Origin: Blastopirellula marina DSM 3645 | GTDB lineage: Bacteria; Planctomycetota; Planctomycetia; Pirellulales; Pirellulaceae | Assembly (NCBI RefSeq): GCF_000153105.1 | Contig: NZ_AANZ01000002.1 | Span: 310,001-374,000, forward strand | Reading direction: 5' to 3' | Length of the DNA stretch: 64,000 nucleotides | Part shown: positions 1 to 6,886 of the stretch, one piece after another | Position numbering within the stretch: position 1 is the first letter of the stretch | Layout: each line of letters begins with the position of its first letter | Notes under the pieces: generated by a model | Seen by the model: the letters and a program-made list of their open reading frames with translations, nothing else | What the model was told of the DNA's origin: nothing | Databases searched by the model: none | Made by a program: the position numbers and the translations under genes

Positions 1-1
1 A

Positions 2-100
2 GACGTTCGCACGACAATGATCTACACACACGTCTTGAACCGAGGCGGACGTGGTGTCCGCAGCCCGGCTGACGGTCTGACTCGTGGTCACGGTGAGTGA
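2..100 (+). CDS. intI: Integron integrase IntI, C-terminal end (partial)
   Basis: The first 33 codons, open at the window edge, end a tyrosine recombinase. The stretch [19 protein letters not shown] holds the nucleophilic tyrosine (codon 23-25) inside the T-M-I-Y-T-H-V-L signature that integron integrases share, followed by the typical G-V-R-S-P tail and a TGA stop at 98-100. IntI recombines attI with attC and so inserts or excises cassettes. Its 3' end faces the cassettes that follow on the same strand, so integrase and cassettes are transcribed in the same direction. Class 1 integrons are divergent; same-strand layouts are known in some spirochaete and planctomycete integrons. The rest of the gene lies upstream of the window. 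Confidence 0.93.
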   Translation, partial: DVRTTMIYTHVLNRGGRGVRSPADGLTRGHGE

Positions 101-252
101 TATGATGAAACATCCTATCACGCAGCAAAAGTCTTGAAAAAGATGCAACCACCGAGTATGAAGAGCCTTGCAACGATTGGCGTCCCGCGCGTTAGGCTGA
201 CAAAGTTGCAGCCTACAGGTGATACGCTGATCATCCTATAAACAAGTTCGCC
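101..252 (+). other. attI-like recombination region
   Basis: This gap lies between the intI stop and the first cassette. It ends in AAACAAGTTCGCC (240-252), which resembles the AAACAAAGTTRRRY core of known attI sites, so the crossover is expected between G246 and T247. Support: the R'' box of the first attC (GGCGAAC, 725-731) is the exact complement of GTTCGCC at 246-252, as expected if cassette 1 begins at 247. A perfect GTTRRRY heptamer (GTTAGGC) also occurs at 191-197 and may be a second integrase contact or an older junction. A cassette promoter Pc may lie here, but I could not assign its boxes. Confidence 0.7.
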
Positions 253-264
253 GACCTAATAAAC

Positions 265-450
265 ATGCGATATTTCACACAGCAACTATTCGACGCCATG
301 CAGACCGGACCAGGGGACCCAAACGCTGACCGCGCGATCGCATTGTGGGAACAGAATGTGACTGAATACCGTTCCGCCCTGGATGAACTAAAGCCGCGAT
401 TACAAGATGGTTTTGCACGCCTTGCAGACACTACACTACATGCGGTGTGA
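265..450 (+). CDS. Cassette 1 protein, N-terminal part (probable frameshifted gene)
   Basis: A 61-codon frame (MRYFTQQLFDAM...) starts 18 bases into the cassette and stops with TGA at 448-450. The N-terminal MRYFT-Q-L pattern and the later LKPRL segment resemble the start of DUF4085-like proteins, but I hold this only loosely. The next frame begins with GTG at 447, overlapping this stop. Reading across the join gives LADTTLHAV continuing into ITHVVAAGSG as one sensible protein of about 148 residues. Either one gene has been split by a one- or two-base indel, or two tiny genes are translationally coupled. I favour a frameshifted or frameshifting single gene. Confidence 0.5.
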   Translation: MRYFTQQLFDAMQTGPGDPNADRAIALWEQNVTEYRSALDELKPRLQDGFARLADTTLHAV

Positions 451-710
451 TCACGCACGTCGTTGCGGCAGGCTCAGGCCAGATCATCGTTTCCGTCGAC
501 GCCAGCAACAATCCTTGGGGCCAGACTGGGACCGTAACTCTAAAATTCGATGGCATTCGTTCGGCGAAGGGCGTGGATGAATGCGTTGGTGACGTATGGC
601 TTTACGAGGAGCTGCACGCAGTCAACGACGCGATAGAATTGTGTGTTCTGCTTGAGGGAGGTGAGCTCTGTATTACTGCCGACAGACTTGACATCTCATG
701 CGATCCCTGA
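447..710 (+). CDS. Cassette 1 protein, C-terminal part
   Basis: An 87-codon frame begins with GTG in a GTGA overlap with the preceding frame and ends 14 bases before the attC R'' box. The product is beta-rich and acidic (VTLKFDGIRSAKGVDE, then VWLYEELH and LCVLLEGGELCITADRL). It has no signal peptide or membrane segment. The alternation of short strands suggests a small single-domain cytosolic protein. Function is unknown. It is best read as the second half of the protein begun at 265. If it is independent, its only ribosome access would be by coupling to the upstream frame, since no Shine-Dalgarno stretch is evident before 447. Confidence 0.5.
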   Translation: MITHVVAAGSGQIIVSVDASNNPWGQTGTVTLKFDGIRSAKGVDECVGDVWLYEELHAVNDAIELCVLLEGGELCITADRLDISCDP

Positions 711-724
711 CGACCACAGTGAGC

Positions 725-814
725 GGCGAACCAAACGATGCAACCGAGTGGCGAAGTCGGGCGTTTTGAAGTGGATGATCAACCGTCGCCACCGGCTGAT
801 CGTCACCGTTATGT
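725..814 (+). repeat. attC site 1
   Basis: R'' GGCGAAC (725-731) is followed by an ATGCA-ACCGAG segment and then CGAAGTCGGGCG. The right half holds CCACCGGCTGATCG and ends in R' GTTATGT (808-814). The two halves are imperfectly complementary and can fold as a hairpin, the form IntI recognises. The spacing between R'' and the ATGCA block (six bases) is the same in sites 1 and 3. Confidence 0.82.
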
Positions 815-845
815 GGCATTGAATACCACACCATTTGGAACCTAA

Positions 846-1268
846 ATGGCAACAAGCAATCCTCCGCCCGATCCTCCTTTGATCAACCTGGATCAAGACG
901 TCCTTGACGCGAAGGGCTTTACACTTTCGGGAAAACAGCAGTTCTCGTCGACGGTCCATGATTACACCGACCACCTCCTAGAACGGTCTCTTCAATATGG
1001 GAACGTTGACAAAGCAGACGGGCTACCCGTTGAGGTGACCCACGATCACGTTAGGGCATCAGCGCAATCCCTAACGACTGCTGATTCGCGGATGGCGCCA
1101 AGTAAATGGCTAATTGCGGCACATGTCTCCGAATATCTTTCGACTGCTGCTGCTGGAGTTGGTGGCGGCCACCTTGACGAACAATGGGGGATTATTACTT
1201 TTGGCTTAGGCATATCGGCAGCTGTCCTGCTTGTTGTAATCAGGCTGACTAAGGGGAAGGAAGCATGA
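846..1268 (+). CDS. Cassette 2 protein A, single-pass membrane protein of unknown function
   Basis: The product has 140 residues and a soluble, proline-rich N-terminus. A central segment reads LPVEVTHDHVRASAQSL, and one C-terminal membrane helix spans about residues 113-134 (IITFGLGISAAVLLVVIRL), ending in a short basic tail. This is a tail-anchored or single-pass layout with the bulk on one side of the membrane. It overlaps the next gene by four bases (ATGA), so the two are translationally coupled and probably form a complex. Both proteins share a short motif of the form V-x-V-T-x-x-H/D-V/I-x-x-x-x-x-S before the membrane part. I do not recognise the family. Confidence 0.75.
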   Translation: MATSNPPPDPPLINLDQDVLDAKGFTLSGKQQFSSTVHDYTDHLLERSLQYGNVDKADGLPVEVTHDHVRASAQSLTTADSRMAPSKWLIAAHVSEYLSTAAAGVGGGHLDEQWGIITFGLGISAAVLLVVIRLTKGKEA

Positions 1269-1759
1269 CAGACTACAAATCAAATGCTAAAAAGATCGAA
1301 TACACTGAGTCAGGGAAGGAGCGTCTTGCTGAGTTGAACGATCTCATTCAGCGACAAATCGAGGACGAGATTAGAGAACGGAAATTCCTTCCGGGCGATG
1401 ACGTAATTGAGGTTACCGCTTCTGACATTGAAGAAGTTAAGCGTTCAATGCGCCTTCGATTTCACAACGAACGGGCGCCTAGACTGCAGATGACGGAGTT
1501 GGTTACTCGACTTTACCTCGTGATCGGCATTCTGCTCACACTCGCAGGTATAATGTACCCCCTTCTGGATACGATCCGCCAAAACCCAATCCAATACTCG
1601 ATGATTGGAATGGGGGTGGTTATGTCGCTAATGAGCATGTTTATGACGTACTACGTGAAGATGCGCCGAGAAACATACCTAGAACGGGATCGAATCGAAA
1701 TCGAAAGAGAAATGAGACGCGAGAAACTCCTTGACATGGAACGCGATAACACCACATAA
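1265..1759 (+). CDS. Cassette 2 protein B, two-helix membrane protein with coiled-coil tail
   Basis: The product has 164 residues. The charged N-terminal part carries VIEVTASDIEEVKRSMRLRF (about 47-66), echoing the motif in the partner gene. Two membrane helices follow (about 83-99 and 112-128), then a strongly charged C-terminal helix rich in R, E and D, probably a cytoplasmic coiled coil. Its TAA stop lies inside the attC R'' box, typical of cassette genes. The start overlaps the upstream gene (ATGA). Function is unknown. A coupled pair of small membrane proteins in a cassette is compatible with toxin, transport-accessory or phage-defence roles, and the sequence does not decide between them. 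Confidence 0.75.
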   Translation: MTDYKSNAKKIEYTESGKERLAELNDLIQRQIEDEIRERKFLPGDDVIEVTASDIEEVKRSMRLRFHNERAPRLQMTELVTRLYLVIGILLTLAGIMYPLLDTIRQNPIQYSMIGMGVVMSLMSMFMTYYVKMRRETYLERDRIEIEREMRREKLLDMERDNTT

Positions 1760-1846
1760 CCAGCGCGTGCACAGGAGGACGGGTGGTGCGTTTTTTCGTC
1801 TGCTTGCAAGTCTTTCGCCCGTCCCCGGTGACGCGTACCGTTATCC
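1754..1846 (+). repeat. attC site 2
   Basis: R'' ACATAAC (1754-1760) overlaps the stop codon of the preceding gene, and R' is GTTATCC (1840-1846). Inner arms GGACGGGTGGTGCG and CGCCCGTCCCCGGTGACGCG are partly complementary. R'' with its two upstream bases (CCACATAAC) exactly complements the first bases of the same cassette (G + TTATGTGG at 808-816), which is the expected signature of a circularisable cassette. Confidence 0.87.
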
Positions 1847-1864
1847 GACTAACTCGAACTGCCA

Positions 1865-2521
1865 ATGGGCTACGACTACACCAGCATTCATGTGTTCGCG
1901 GATTCGGACGCCCCCGCAAGAACGCGTGCGCACATCATCGCCCAGCTTCCGGACTTCGTTTCTGGGCAGCCCGTTCCCGAGAACGATGCGAATCGAAGTG
2001 TAGTCGTTGGGCCATCGGACAGATGGATTTTCGTAGGCGACACTTGCAGTGGGACCGAGGACGGTGATGCCGCGGCACTTGATAGGCTCATACACAAATT
2101 GTCCACCGTTGCGCCGACTTTAGCGATTCATATGTCCGATAGCGCTTGCGTTCACCTGTACCTGCGACATGCTGGCGAACTCATCGACAAATTTGGAACG
2201 GGCAATTTCCCGTTCTACCCATTCAATTCAGATGAAGAGGCTGCCTCATTTCGTGGAGTCGAAGGCAAATGGGCCGCATACGCACTGCATCCCGACGGCC
2301 CCAGTACACTTCGATCTGTTTGGGACACAAGACACAACGCAAACGGGATCGTACAAACCACTGCTGAGGTGCTCGGAATTCATCCGGAGCTTGCCGGATG
2401 TGGGTTCACCATTTTCGATGAAGCGGAAGAAATATACTTTCGTGATTGGGTGGAAGACCAATCATTACTCTCCAAGCCGTTTGATGTGTTCCACTTCCAG
2501 TTGGAGCAGAACGTCGGATAA
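1865..2521 (+). CDS. Cassette 3 protein, unknown
   Basis: The product has 218 residues, starts at ATG 24 bases into the cassette, and its TAA stop is buried in the following R'' box. It begins [15 protein letters not shown] and contains [31 protein letters not shown], then a segment with [19 protein letters not shown] and a C-terminal DVFHFQLEQ. No signal peptide or membrane helix is visible. The opening resembles small cytosolic proteins that start by describing a residue-pair strand and a D-x-D turn, but I do not recognise a family. The complete frame and cassette boundaries support it as a real gene. Confidence 0.75.
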   Translation: MGYDYTSIHVFADSDAPARTRAHIIAQLPDFVSGQPVPENDANRSVVVGPSDRWIFVGDTCSGTEDGDAAALDRLIHKLSTVAPTLAIHMSDSACVHLYLRHAGELIDKFGTGNFPFYPFNSDEEAASFRGVEGKWAAYALHPDGPSTLRSVWDTRHNANGIVQTTAEVLGIHPELAGCGFTIFDEAEEIYFRDWVEDQSLLSKPFDVFHFQLEQNVG

Positions 2522-2606
2522 CAAAAAAATGCACCCGAGTCGCGAAGTCGGGCGTTTTGACAATGAAGAATCTCTCGTCGCGACCGGGTGATTTTAGACG
2601 TTATCC
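2516..2606 (+). repeat. attC site 3
   Basis: R'' GGATAAC (2516-2522) and R' GTTATCC (2600-2606). The inner block ATGCACCCGAG...CGAAGTCGGGCG pairs with CGACCGGGTGATTTTAGACG near the right end. The ten bases GTCGGATAAC complement the first bases of cassette 3 (GTTATCCGAC at 1840-1849) without mismatch. Confidence 0.9.
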
Positions 2607-2618
2607 GACCGAAACTGC

Positions 2619-3365
2619 ATGACGCTTGCACTGTTTGATCATAAAAGAAAGCGAATCACAACGGCATCCGTGAATGGCGACGGTGACGTCATCACCGGTG
2701 CGTACTACTCTGAAACGGAGCAACGCCAAGTACATGACTCGCCATACGACCTTGTCTTCACGATCGACACTAAAATTGCCTTCCCGCGGACAAAGGGCTT
2801 GCCCGCAGTGCTTCCGATCCTCTATCGGATGCGAGACCCAGACTTTGAGCACTTCGCATACCGCGTTACCGCAGATTCGACAGTAACGATTCTTGGATCG
2901 GGCGAAACCTATGACTACTCGGAATCCAGATTGGCCACCCACCAACCGCTTTTCGGCAGTAGGGCGCCATTCAATCCGAGAAAAGCGGAAGATGCGATGG
3001 CCTGGGCCGGCGTCTTCTCCCTCGACGGGCTGTCTCGTGCTGAGATGCGGCGTGCCATTGAGATCGCTGACAAGCGATGGGGGGATGATTGGAGCGACTA
3101 TATGATTATCCCTTGGTCGGAAAACACACCTAAATCGAAAATGCTTCGACTCGAATGGGTTGAACCATTCGGACAGAATGCTTCGTTCAGATGCCCGTCG
3201 CTCGACAATAACTGTCACCGTGGATTTTTCGGCACTGCGACTCTTCCCCTCGTGCTCTACGAGAAATCACCGTCCATGAATCTGTTTGGCGACTTCAATC
3301 CGCAGCTGATTGTGACTTATTGCAGTCGTTGCCGTACTATCGGCGTCGAGAATCAATGCGACTAG
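2619..3365 (+). CDS. Cassette 4 protein, unknown, cysteine pairs near C-terminus
   Basis: The product has 248 residues and starts 18 bases into the cassette. It has no signal or membrane segment. The C-terminal third has [15 protein letters not shown] and then [15 protein letters not shown], which together supply C-x(6)-C-H and C-x-x-C groups that could bind a metal. The N-terminal half is beta-rich ([27 protein letters not shown]). A helical part reads [21 protein letters not shown]. The stop lies 21 bases before the attC, farther than in cassettes 2, 3, 5 and 7. I do not recognise the family. Confidence 0.75.
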   Translation: MTLALFDHKRKRITTASVNGDGDVITGAYYSETEQRQVHDSPYDLVFTIDTKIAFPRTKGLPAVLPILYRMRDPDFEHFAYRVTADSTVTILGSGETYDYSESRLATHQPLFGSRAPFNPRKAEDAMAWAGVFSLDGLSRAEMRRAIEIADKRWGDDWSDYMIIPWSENTPKSKMLRLEWVEPFGQNASFRCPSLDNNCHRGFFGTATLPLVLYEKSPSMNLFGDFNPQLIVTYCSRCRTIGVENQCD

Positions 3366-3386
3366 AACGTTCGAGATCTCGATTGT

Positions 3387-3476
3387 GGCGAACCATCTCG
3401 TGCACCGGAGCCGGGTTTGCACGGTTTCACAAATGGACAATCAACCTTCCCGGCCCGGTGACGGGTACCGTTCGCC
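3387..3476 (+). repeat. attC site 4
   Basis: R'' GGCGAAC (3387-3393), R' GTTCGCC (3470-3476). Inner arms GTGCACCGGAGCCGGG and CCCGGCCCGGTGACGGG. Here R'' complements the R' of the same junction but not the first bases of cassette 4 (GTTATCC), an exception to the rule seen at sites 1-3. Confidence 0.87.
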
Positions 3477-3491
3477 GACTGAACTGACTCT

Positions 3492-4028
3492 ATGAAGCAA
3501 GTACTTCCTGCCTTTGATTTTACCTCCGCAAACGCAATGTCGTGCGAGGATCGATTCACCTCTGTACTCGACACCGCGCGCTTGCTTGTTTCCCGAAACG
3601 GATACCAGGGCTTCTCCGACTTCTCATGTGTATCTGCGACCGGAGCGACTGCGGACGAGCTTGTCGCACTCGAAGGAGAACTTGGAATTTCACTTCCTAC
3701 CGAGTATCGGCAATTCCTGAAGATTGCTCGTTACGTCAAAATTGATGATGGTTGTGAGATTGGTGGACTGGATGCAAACGGTGTGTACGTCACCGAACGT
3801 CTGTGGGTTTCCGATCAACACAAACGCGGACACAAACACATTGTCTTTGCAAATTACTGGATGTATGCTGACGGCGATCAACTGCTCATTGACGCTGCCG
3901 ATTTGAACGGTCCCGTTTATGTCTATCTGCACGAATACGCCGGATTGATAGAAACGTATGCTCCCTCGTTTTCATTGGCTGCTTGGCGTCTCGTCAACGA
4001 ATACGAACCGCCCGACGACGACGGGTAA
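3492..4028 (+). CDS. Cassette 5 protein, SUKH / SMI1-KNR4-like
   Basis: The product has 178 residues. The core ADELVALEGELGISLPTEYRQFLKIA (about 55-80) is the classic SMI1/KNR4 (SUKH) opening: a helix, then an L-P-x-x-Y/F-x-x-F-L turn. It is followed by G-G-L-D, YVTERLWVSD and a D-x-L-L-I-D-x-x-D strand pair. SUKH proteins often act as immunity proteins against nuclease or deaminase toxins. No toxin partner is in this cassette, so a stand-alone antitoxin or decoy role is only inferred. The start ATG follows a purine-poor leader, and the stop is inside the next R'' box. Cytosolic. Confidence 0.78.
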   Translation: MKQVLPAFDFTSANAMSCEDRFTSVLDTARLLVSRNGYQGFSDFSCVSATGATADELVALEGELGISLPTEYRQFLKIARYVKIDDGCEIGGLDANGVYVTERLWVSDQHKRGHKHIVFANYWMYADGDQLLIDAADLNGPVYVYLHEYAGLIETYAPSFSLAAWRLVNEYEPPDDDG

Positions 4029-4111
4029 CTATCCCGTGCACCGGAGCCGGGAGATGCCGTTTCGTCGATGGCTGCTTTTTCCTTCCGGCCCGGTGACGGC
4101 CAACGTTACCC
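4023..4111 (+). repeat. attC site 5
   Basis: R'' GGGTAAC (4023-4029) contains the stop of the preceding gene; R' GTTACCC (4105-4111). Inner arms GTGCACCGGAGCCGGGAG and TTCCGGCCCGGTGACGG nearly match those of site 4. R'' again complements the R' across the junction rather than the start of its own cassette. Confidence 0.87.
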
Positions 4112-4140
4112 GATCATGAAGCATCACAACTGGCGCGACG

Positions 4141-4584
4141 ATGAAACTGCTTTTGATGCTCGAAGATGACCATGATCGCATCCGTCGATTCAGAGCGATT
4201 GTTGCCCGCCATCACCCAAACGCAGTCCTGAAGATTGCGCGAACTGCACCTGACTTCAAAACTGAATACTGGTCTTTAAACGACACGCCTGACTTGATCT
4301 GTCTCGATCACGACTTATTCACTGACTCACCGGATGATCCAGATCCCGGTGATGGCCGCGACGTTTCTGCATTCCTGATTACACGGTTGGCAAAATGTCC
4401 TGCACTAATACATTCAACAAACGCCCATGCCGCTGACTCAATGATGTTTTCGATGCGCGACGCCGGATGGACTGTTGATCGAATTGCACCAATTGGAGAT
4501 GATTGGATTGAATCGTACTGGTATCCTGTTGCTCTGGAGATGATCGAGCGCGGAACAGACAGTAGCGACTCTATCGAGATGTGA
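4141..4584 (+). CDS. Cassette 6 protein, receiver-like (cREC-type) domain
   Basis: The product has 147 residues. MKLLLMLEDDHDRIRRFRAIV places an acidic pocket after strand 1. DLICLDHDLFTD gives the central D-H-D after strand 3. CPALIHSTNAHAADSMMFSMRDAGW resembles the strand-4 S/T followed by a helix. This is the pattern of the cyclic-phosphate-processing receiver-like family (cREC) rather than a classical response regulator: D-H-D replaces the single phospho-acceptor and there is no output domain. The start ATG is 36 bases into the cassette. The biochemical role is unproven. It may act on nucleotide or RNA ends, which is inference from the family name only. Confidence 0.68.
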   Translation: MKLLLMLEDDHDRIRRFRAIVARHHPNAVLKIARTAPDFKTEYWSLNDTPDLICLDHDLFTDSPDDPDPGDGRDVSAFLITRLAKCPALIHSTNAHAADSMMFSMRDAGWTVDRIAPIGDDWIESYWYPVALEMIERGTDSSDSIEM

Positions 4585-4596
4585 CCGCAGAATATC

Positions 4597-4687
4597 GGAT
4601 AACCAAGCGGTGAACGGGAGCCGCCGATGACGCGGGTTTTGAAATCATAGTTTCTTGGCGGCGGCCCCGTTACCGCCGCCGTTATCT
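4597..4687 (+). repeat. attC site 6
   Basis: R'' GGATAAC (4597-4603), R' GTTATCT (4681-4687). Arms GGGAGCCGCCGATGACG and GGCGGCGGCCCCGTTACC are complementary in their GC-rich cores. R'' matches the start of its own cassette (GTTACCCGA) with one mismatch. Confidence 0.85.
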
Positions 4688-4701
4688 GCTAAGGAATTGC
4701 C

Positions 4702-5382
4702 GTGTCGAAACGGGCGGTGAAGCATCTAAAGAAGTATGACGCGGATTGCCTGGAGCAGTGCCTCCATGTGTCGCTTACCCGTTACGTAGCAGCCCCTGAA
4801 AGCGTCGATGCGCAGATTGACCTCTTGGGCGCCATGCACCAGACGATGTGGCTCAGCAACCAAACGGACGGATACCTCAAGGAATTCGCAAGCTCCGCTA
4901 ACGAACGAATCGAACGTGCTTTTGATCGATTGCTGAAATCGCCATACGACGACAGAGCTCTCCGCGTCCTCAGTTATCACACGATGGGGGAGCTCAACAA
5001 ACAGATTGCCGAACTATTCCCGCATCGGGTATTTGCCCAGATTGAATCATCGACGTATACGATTGGTTTCTGCGCAAGTCGATCTGGCGGCGGATTCAAA
5101 GACTACTTTGAGCTCCAATGCGAGACTTCCGGAGAACTCACACGTCTTCATTACGTCAAGGGTCTCGTAAACCGAGCGCCGGATGCGGTCAACAACAAGT
5201 ACTATTCAAATCCTGATGCCGGTCTCGTATATGGTCCGTGTCTGACTTCCCGATATATGACCGTCGGCCAGCCATACGGTTACTGGTACGAGTACGAAGG
5301 TAATCGCGAGTTCCCGGATGAATCGACTGTGTCGTCATTCATTGACAAAGTTGATAAGTGGTTCGCAAAAAAGAGCAGATGA
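4702..5382 (+). CDS. Cassette 7 protein, unknown
   Basis: The product has 226 residues. GTG is used as start, preceded by AAGGAATTGCC, a fair Shine-Dalgarno. The N-terminal half is helical and charged (LKKYDADCLEQCLHVSLTRYVA, then ANERIERAFDRLLKSPYDDRALRVLSYHTMGEL). The C-terminal half is beta-rich with two YG-rich turns (LVYGPCL, GQPYGYWYEYEGN) and ends in a lysine-rich tail. No membrane segment. The TGA stop lies in the R'' box. It is clearly a cassette gene by position, but I do not recognise the family. Confidence 0.75.
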   Translation: MSKRAVKHLKKYDADCLEQCLHVSLTRYVAAPESVDAQIDLLGAMHQTMWLSNQTDGYLKEFASSANERIERAFDRLLKSPYDDRALRVLSYHTMGELNKQIAELFPHRVFAQIESSTYTIGFCASRSGGGFKDYFELQCETSGELTRLHYVKGLVNRAPDAVNNKYYSNPDAGLVYGPCLTSRYMTVGQPYGYWYEYEGNREFPDESTVSSFIDKVDKWFAKKSR

Positions 5383-5466
5383 CAAGACAATGCACCGGAG
5401 TTGCCGTCCGGGCCGAATCTGAAATCAACGTCGCTGGCGGCAACCCGGTGAATGTGGGCGTTAGGC
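5377..5466 (+). repeat. attC site 7
   Basis: R'' AGATGAC (5377-5383), R' GTTAGGC (5460-5466), the only perfect GTTRRRY among the attC sites. Arms ATGCACCGGAGTTGCCGTC and GGCGGCAACCCGGTGAATG are complementary. AGCAGATGAC complements the cassette start (GTTATCTGCT) with one mismatch, the A-to-G that makes the TGA stop. Confidence 0.86.
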
Positions 5467-5480
5467 GAGGGAGAATTGGG

Positions 5481-5915
5481 ATGCCGCTTGTGGATTTTGA
5501 CACGTTCACAGTGGAGGCGCCTGATGGCTGGAGCGACTTCACCGAAGAGGTGGAGGCCGAAGATCCGCTGTACACGCTCGCTCATGAGGATGGAGTGGGC
5601 GCTCTCCAGTTTTCTCTCGCTCTTTACACAGCCGGTCGCGTCCCGGACCCGTCGCCGGCTGAGCTGCTCGATATGGTCAAGGAGTTTGGCCAGAAGAAGC
5701 GTCTTGGCAAAGCGACGGCGCTCGTCTCCGAGTCGGGTCCGCCGGTGCTGGCTGCCGGATCGTTCGCATGGGACGAAGACTTTCTCCGCGTATGGCAAGT
5801 GTCGGATGGTCGGAACTTTGCGTTCATCACCTACACGTGCGAAAGGCAAGATGCTGGGCAGGAATTGGCCACGTGCGAACAGATCGTTCGCAGTATAGAA
5901 TTTGGGCGTGCATGA
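5481..5915 (+). CDS. Cassette 8 protein, unknown, DcrB/PsbP-like appearance
   Basis: The product has 144 residues. I chose ATG 5481, preceded by GGGAGAATTGGG within the cassette, over a longer frame that would start in the previous cassette. The protein begins DFDTFTVEAPDGWSDFTEE and ends with ATCEQIVRSIEF. A strand with the motif F-T-V-E-A-P-D-G-W plus a terminal helix C-E-x-I-V-R-S-I is the outline of small DcrB/PsbP-fold proteins, but no signal peptide is present. It is the last cassette and seems slightly more GC-rich than the others. Function unknown. Confidence 0.7.
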   Translation: MPLVDFDTFTVEAPDGWSDFTEEVEAEDPLYTLAHEDGVGALQFSLALYTAGRVPDPSPAELLDMVKEFGQKKRLGKATALVSESGPPVLAAGSFAWDEDFLRVWQVSDGRNFAFITYTCERQDAGQELATCEQIVRSIEFGRA

Positions 5916-5922
5916 AATCGCG

Positions 5923-6015
5923 CCGAGCCATGAATTGCACGCGCGGGCCGCATTCTTGTTTCGCGCGTCGCCACCTCGTTGCGGCGGCCCCGGCGGATGA
6001 ATTGGAGCATTAGGC
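5923..6015 (+). repeat. Degenerate terminal attC (site 8)
   Basis: A site of similar length and layout follows the last cassette: TTGCACGCGCGGGCCGC at left and GCGGCGGCCCCGGCGG at right can pair, and it ends in ATTAGGC (6009-6015). The invariant G of GTT is A, and no AAC is present at the expected R'' position. It looks decayed and marks the distal end of the array. Confidence 0.5.
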
Positions 6016-6886
6016 CAGCGGCGCCATTCCGAGCGTTTGCACGCCACGCCCGCTGTTCATCGCCTCTGAGCCGCGCCGTTCCGGTTGTGGCTCAGGACAC
6101 GTCGGTTGTGTGGTGGCGAAGCCAGGCCCTCCGCGCCGGTCGCAGCGCCCACCACTACCGTCTCCGCTGTGCCGCACTCCATCGTCCGCTTCCCCTTCCG
6201 CACCGCGGGCGTCACCATTCGCGCACCTAAAAGCCATTCCCAACCCGCTGGTCCCCGTGGTAGCATTCACCACGTGTCGCCCGCGGCACACGCGGGTTAA
6301 CCTAGTCGTTCGCTGCTTAGGATCGCATGTCCTGAGCAAACATTCGATTTGCCCCCAAGTTGCAGCGGCCCGAAACACCGATGCGAGCCTTGACTTCGAA
6401 TCGTTTCGTAGGGTGCGTTAATATCAAAACACCTCTGAAGCCTGGCAGGCGTAGCACGAGCTTTCGATAAGGACGCTGATTCGCCTTCGTGATTGCCCTC
6501 AACGGCTGGGACTTCTCTTCGGCTGGGACCTTGGAGTCGCGGCCGCATGGTGGTCTCCAGATTGACGCGTCGCGAGATCGATTCAACCCAGCCTTCATCC
6601 CTCAACGGACACCCATGCTGGGTGCAGCGTCGTACTGCATCCAGTTCCGGTGGAGACGACGGATCGTTCGCTCGATCCCGTTCGGCAGACGCGGTGTCGG
6701 CCACGGCGATATTAGCTTCGGCTCCGGTTCTGGTTTCCGCAACCAACGCCACGGCGAGCTCCATCTCCAACCTTCTGATCGCTTGACTACCCCGGCGCGA
6801 AGCGTGACCGCGTTCGACGTATCGGCAAGCGTTCAGAAAGTGTTCTGCCTTTTATTCCTCGGGCGAAGTACGGTATAAAGGTGGCC
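6016..6886. other. Long gap without a convincing gene
   Basis: About 870 bases between the integron and the antiporter. Several open frames exist on both strands, but all have arginine- and serine-rich shadow composition and none has a plausible start, fold or homologue that I recognise. I see no tRNA, terminator or clear repeat. It may be decayed cassette material. Confidence 0.5.

Noticed and set aside
191-197. GTTAGGC, a perfect R' heptamer, considered as the attI crossover point
   Set aside because: The first attC R'' complements GTTCGCC at 246-252, and AAACAA precedes that site as in known attI cores, so 246/247 is the better crossover. The 191 heptamer is kept only as a possible accessory site.
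6297-6770. A 157-codon minus-strand frame in the gap after the integron
   Set aside because: No plausible start context, no hydrophobic or domain pattern, and competing frames of equal length on the other strand.
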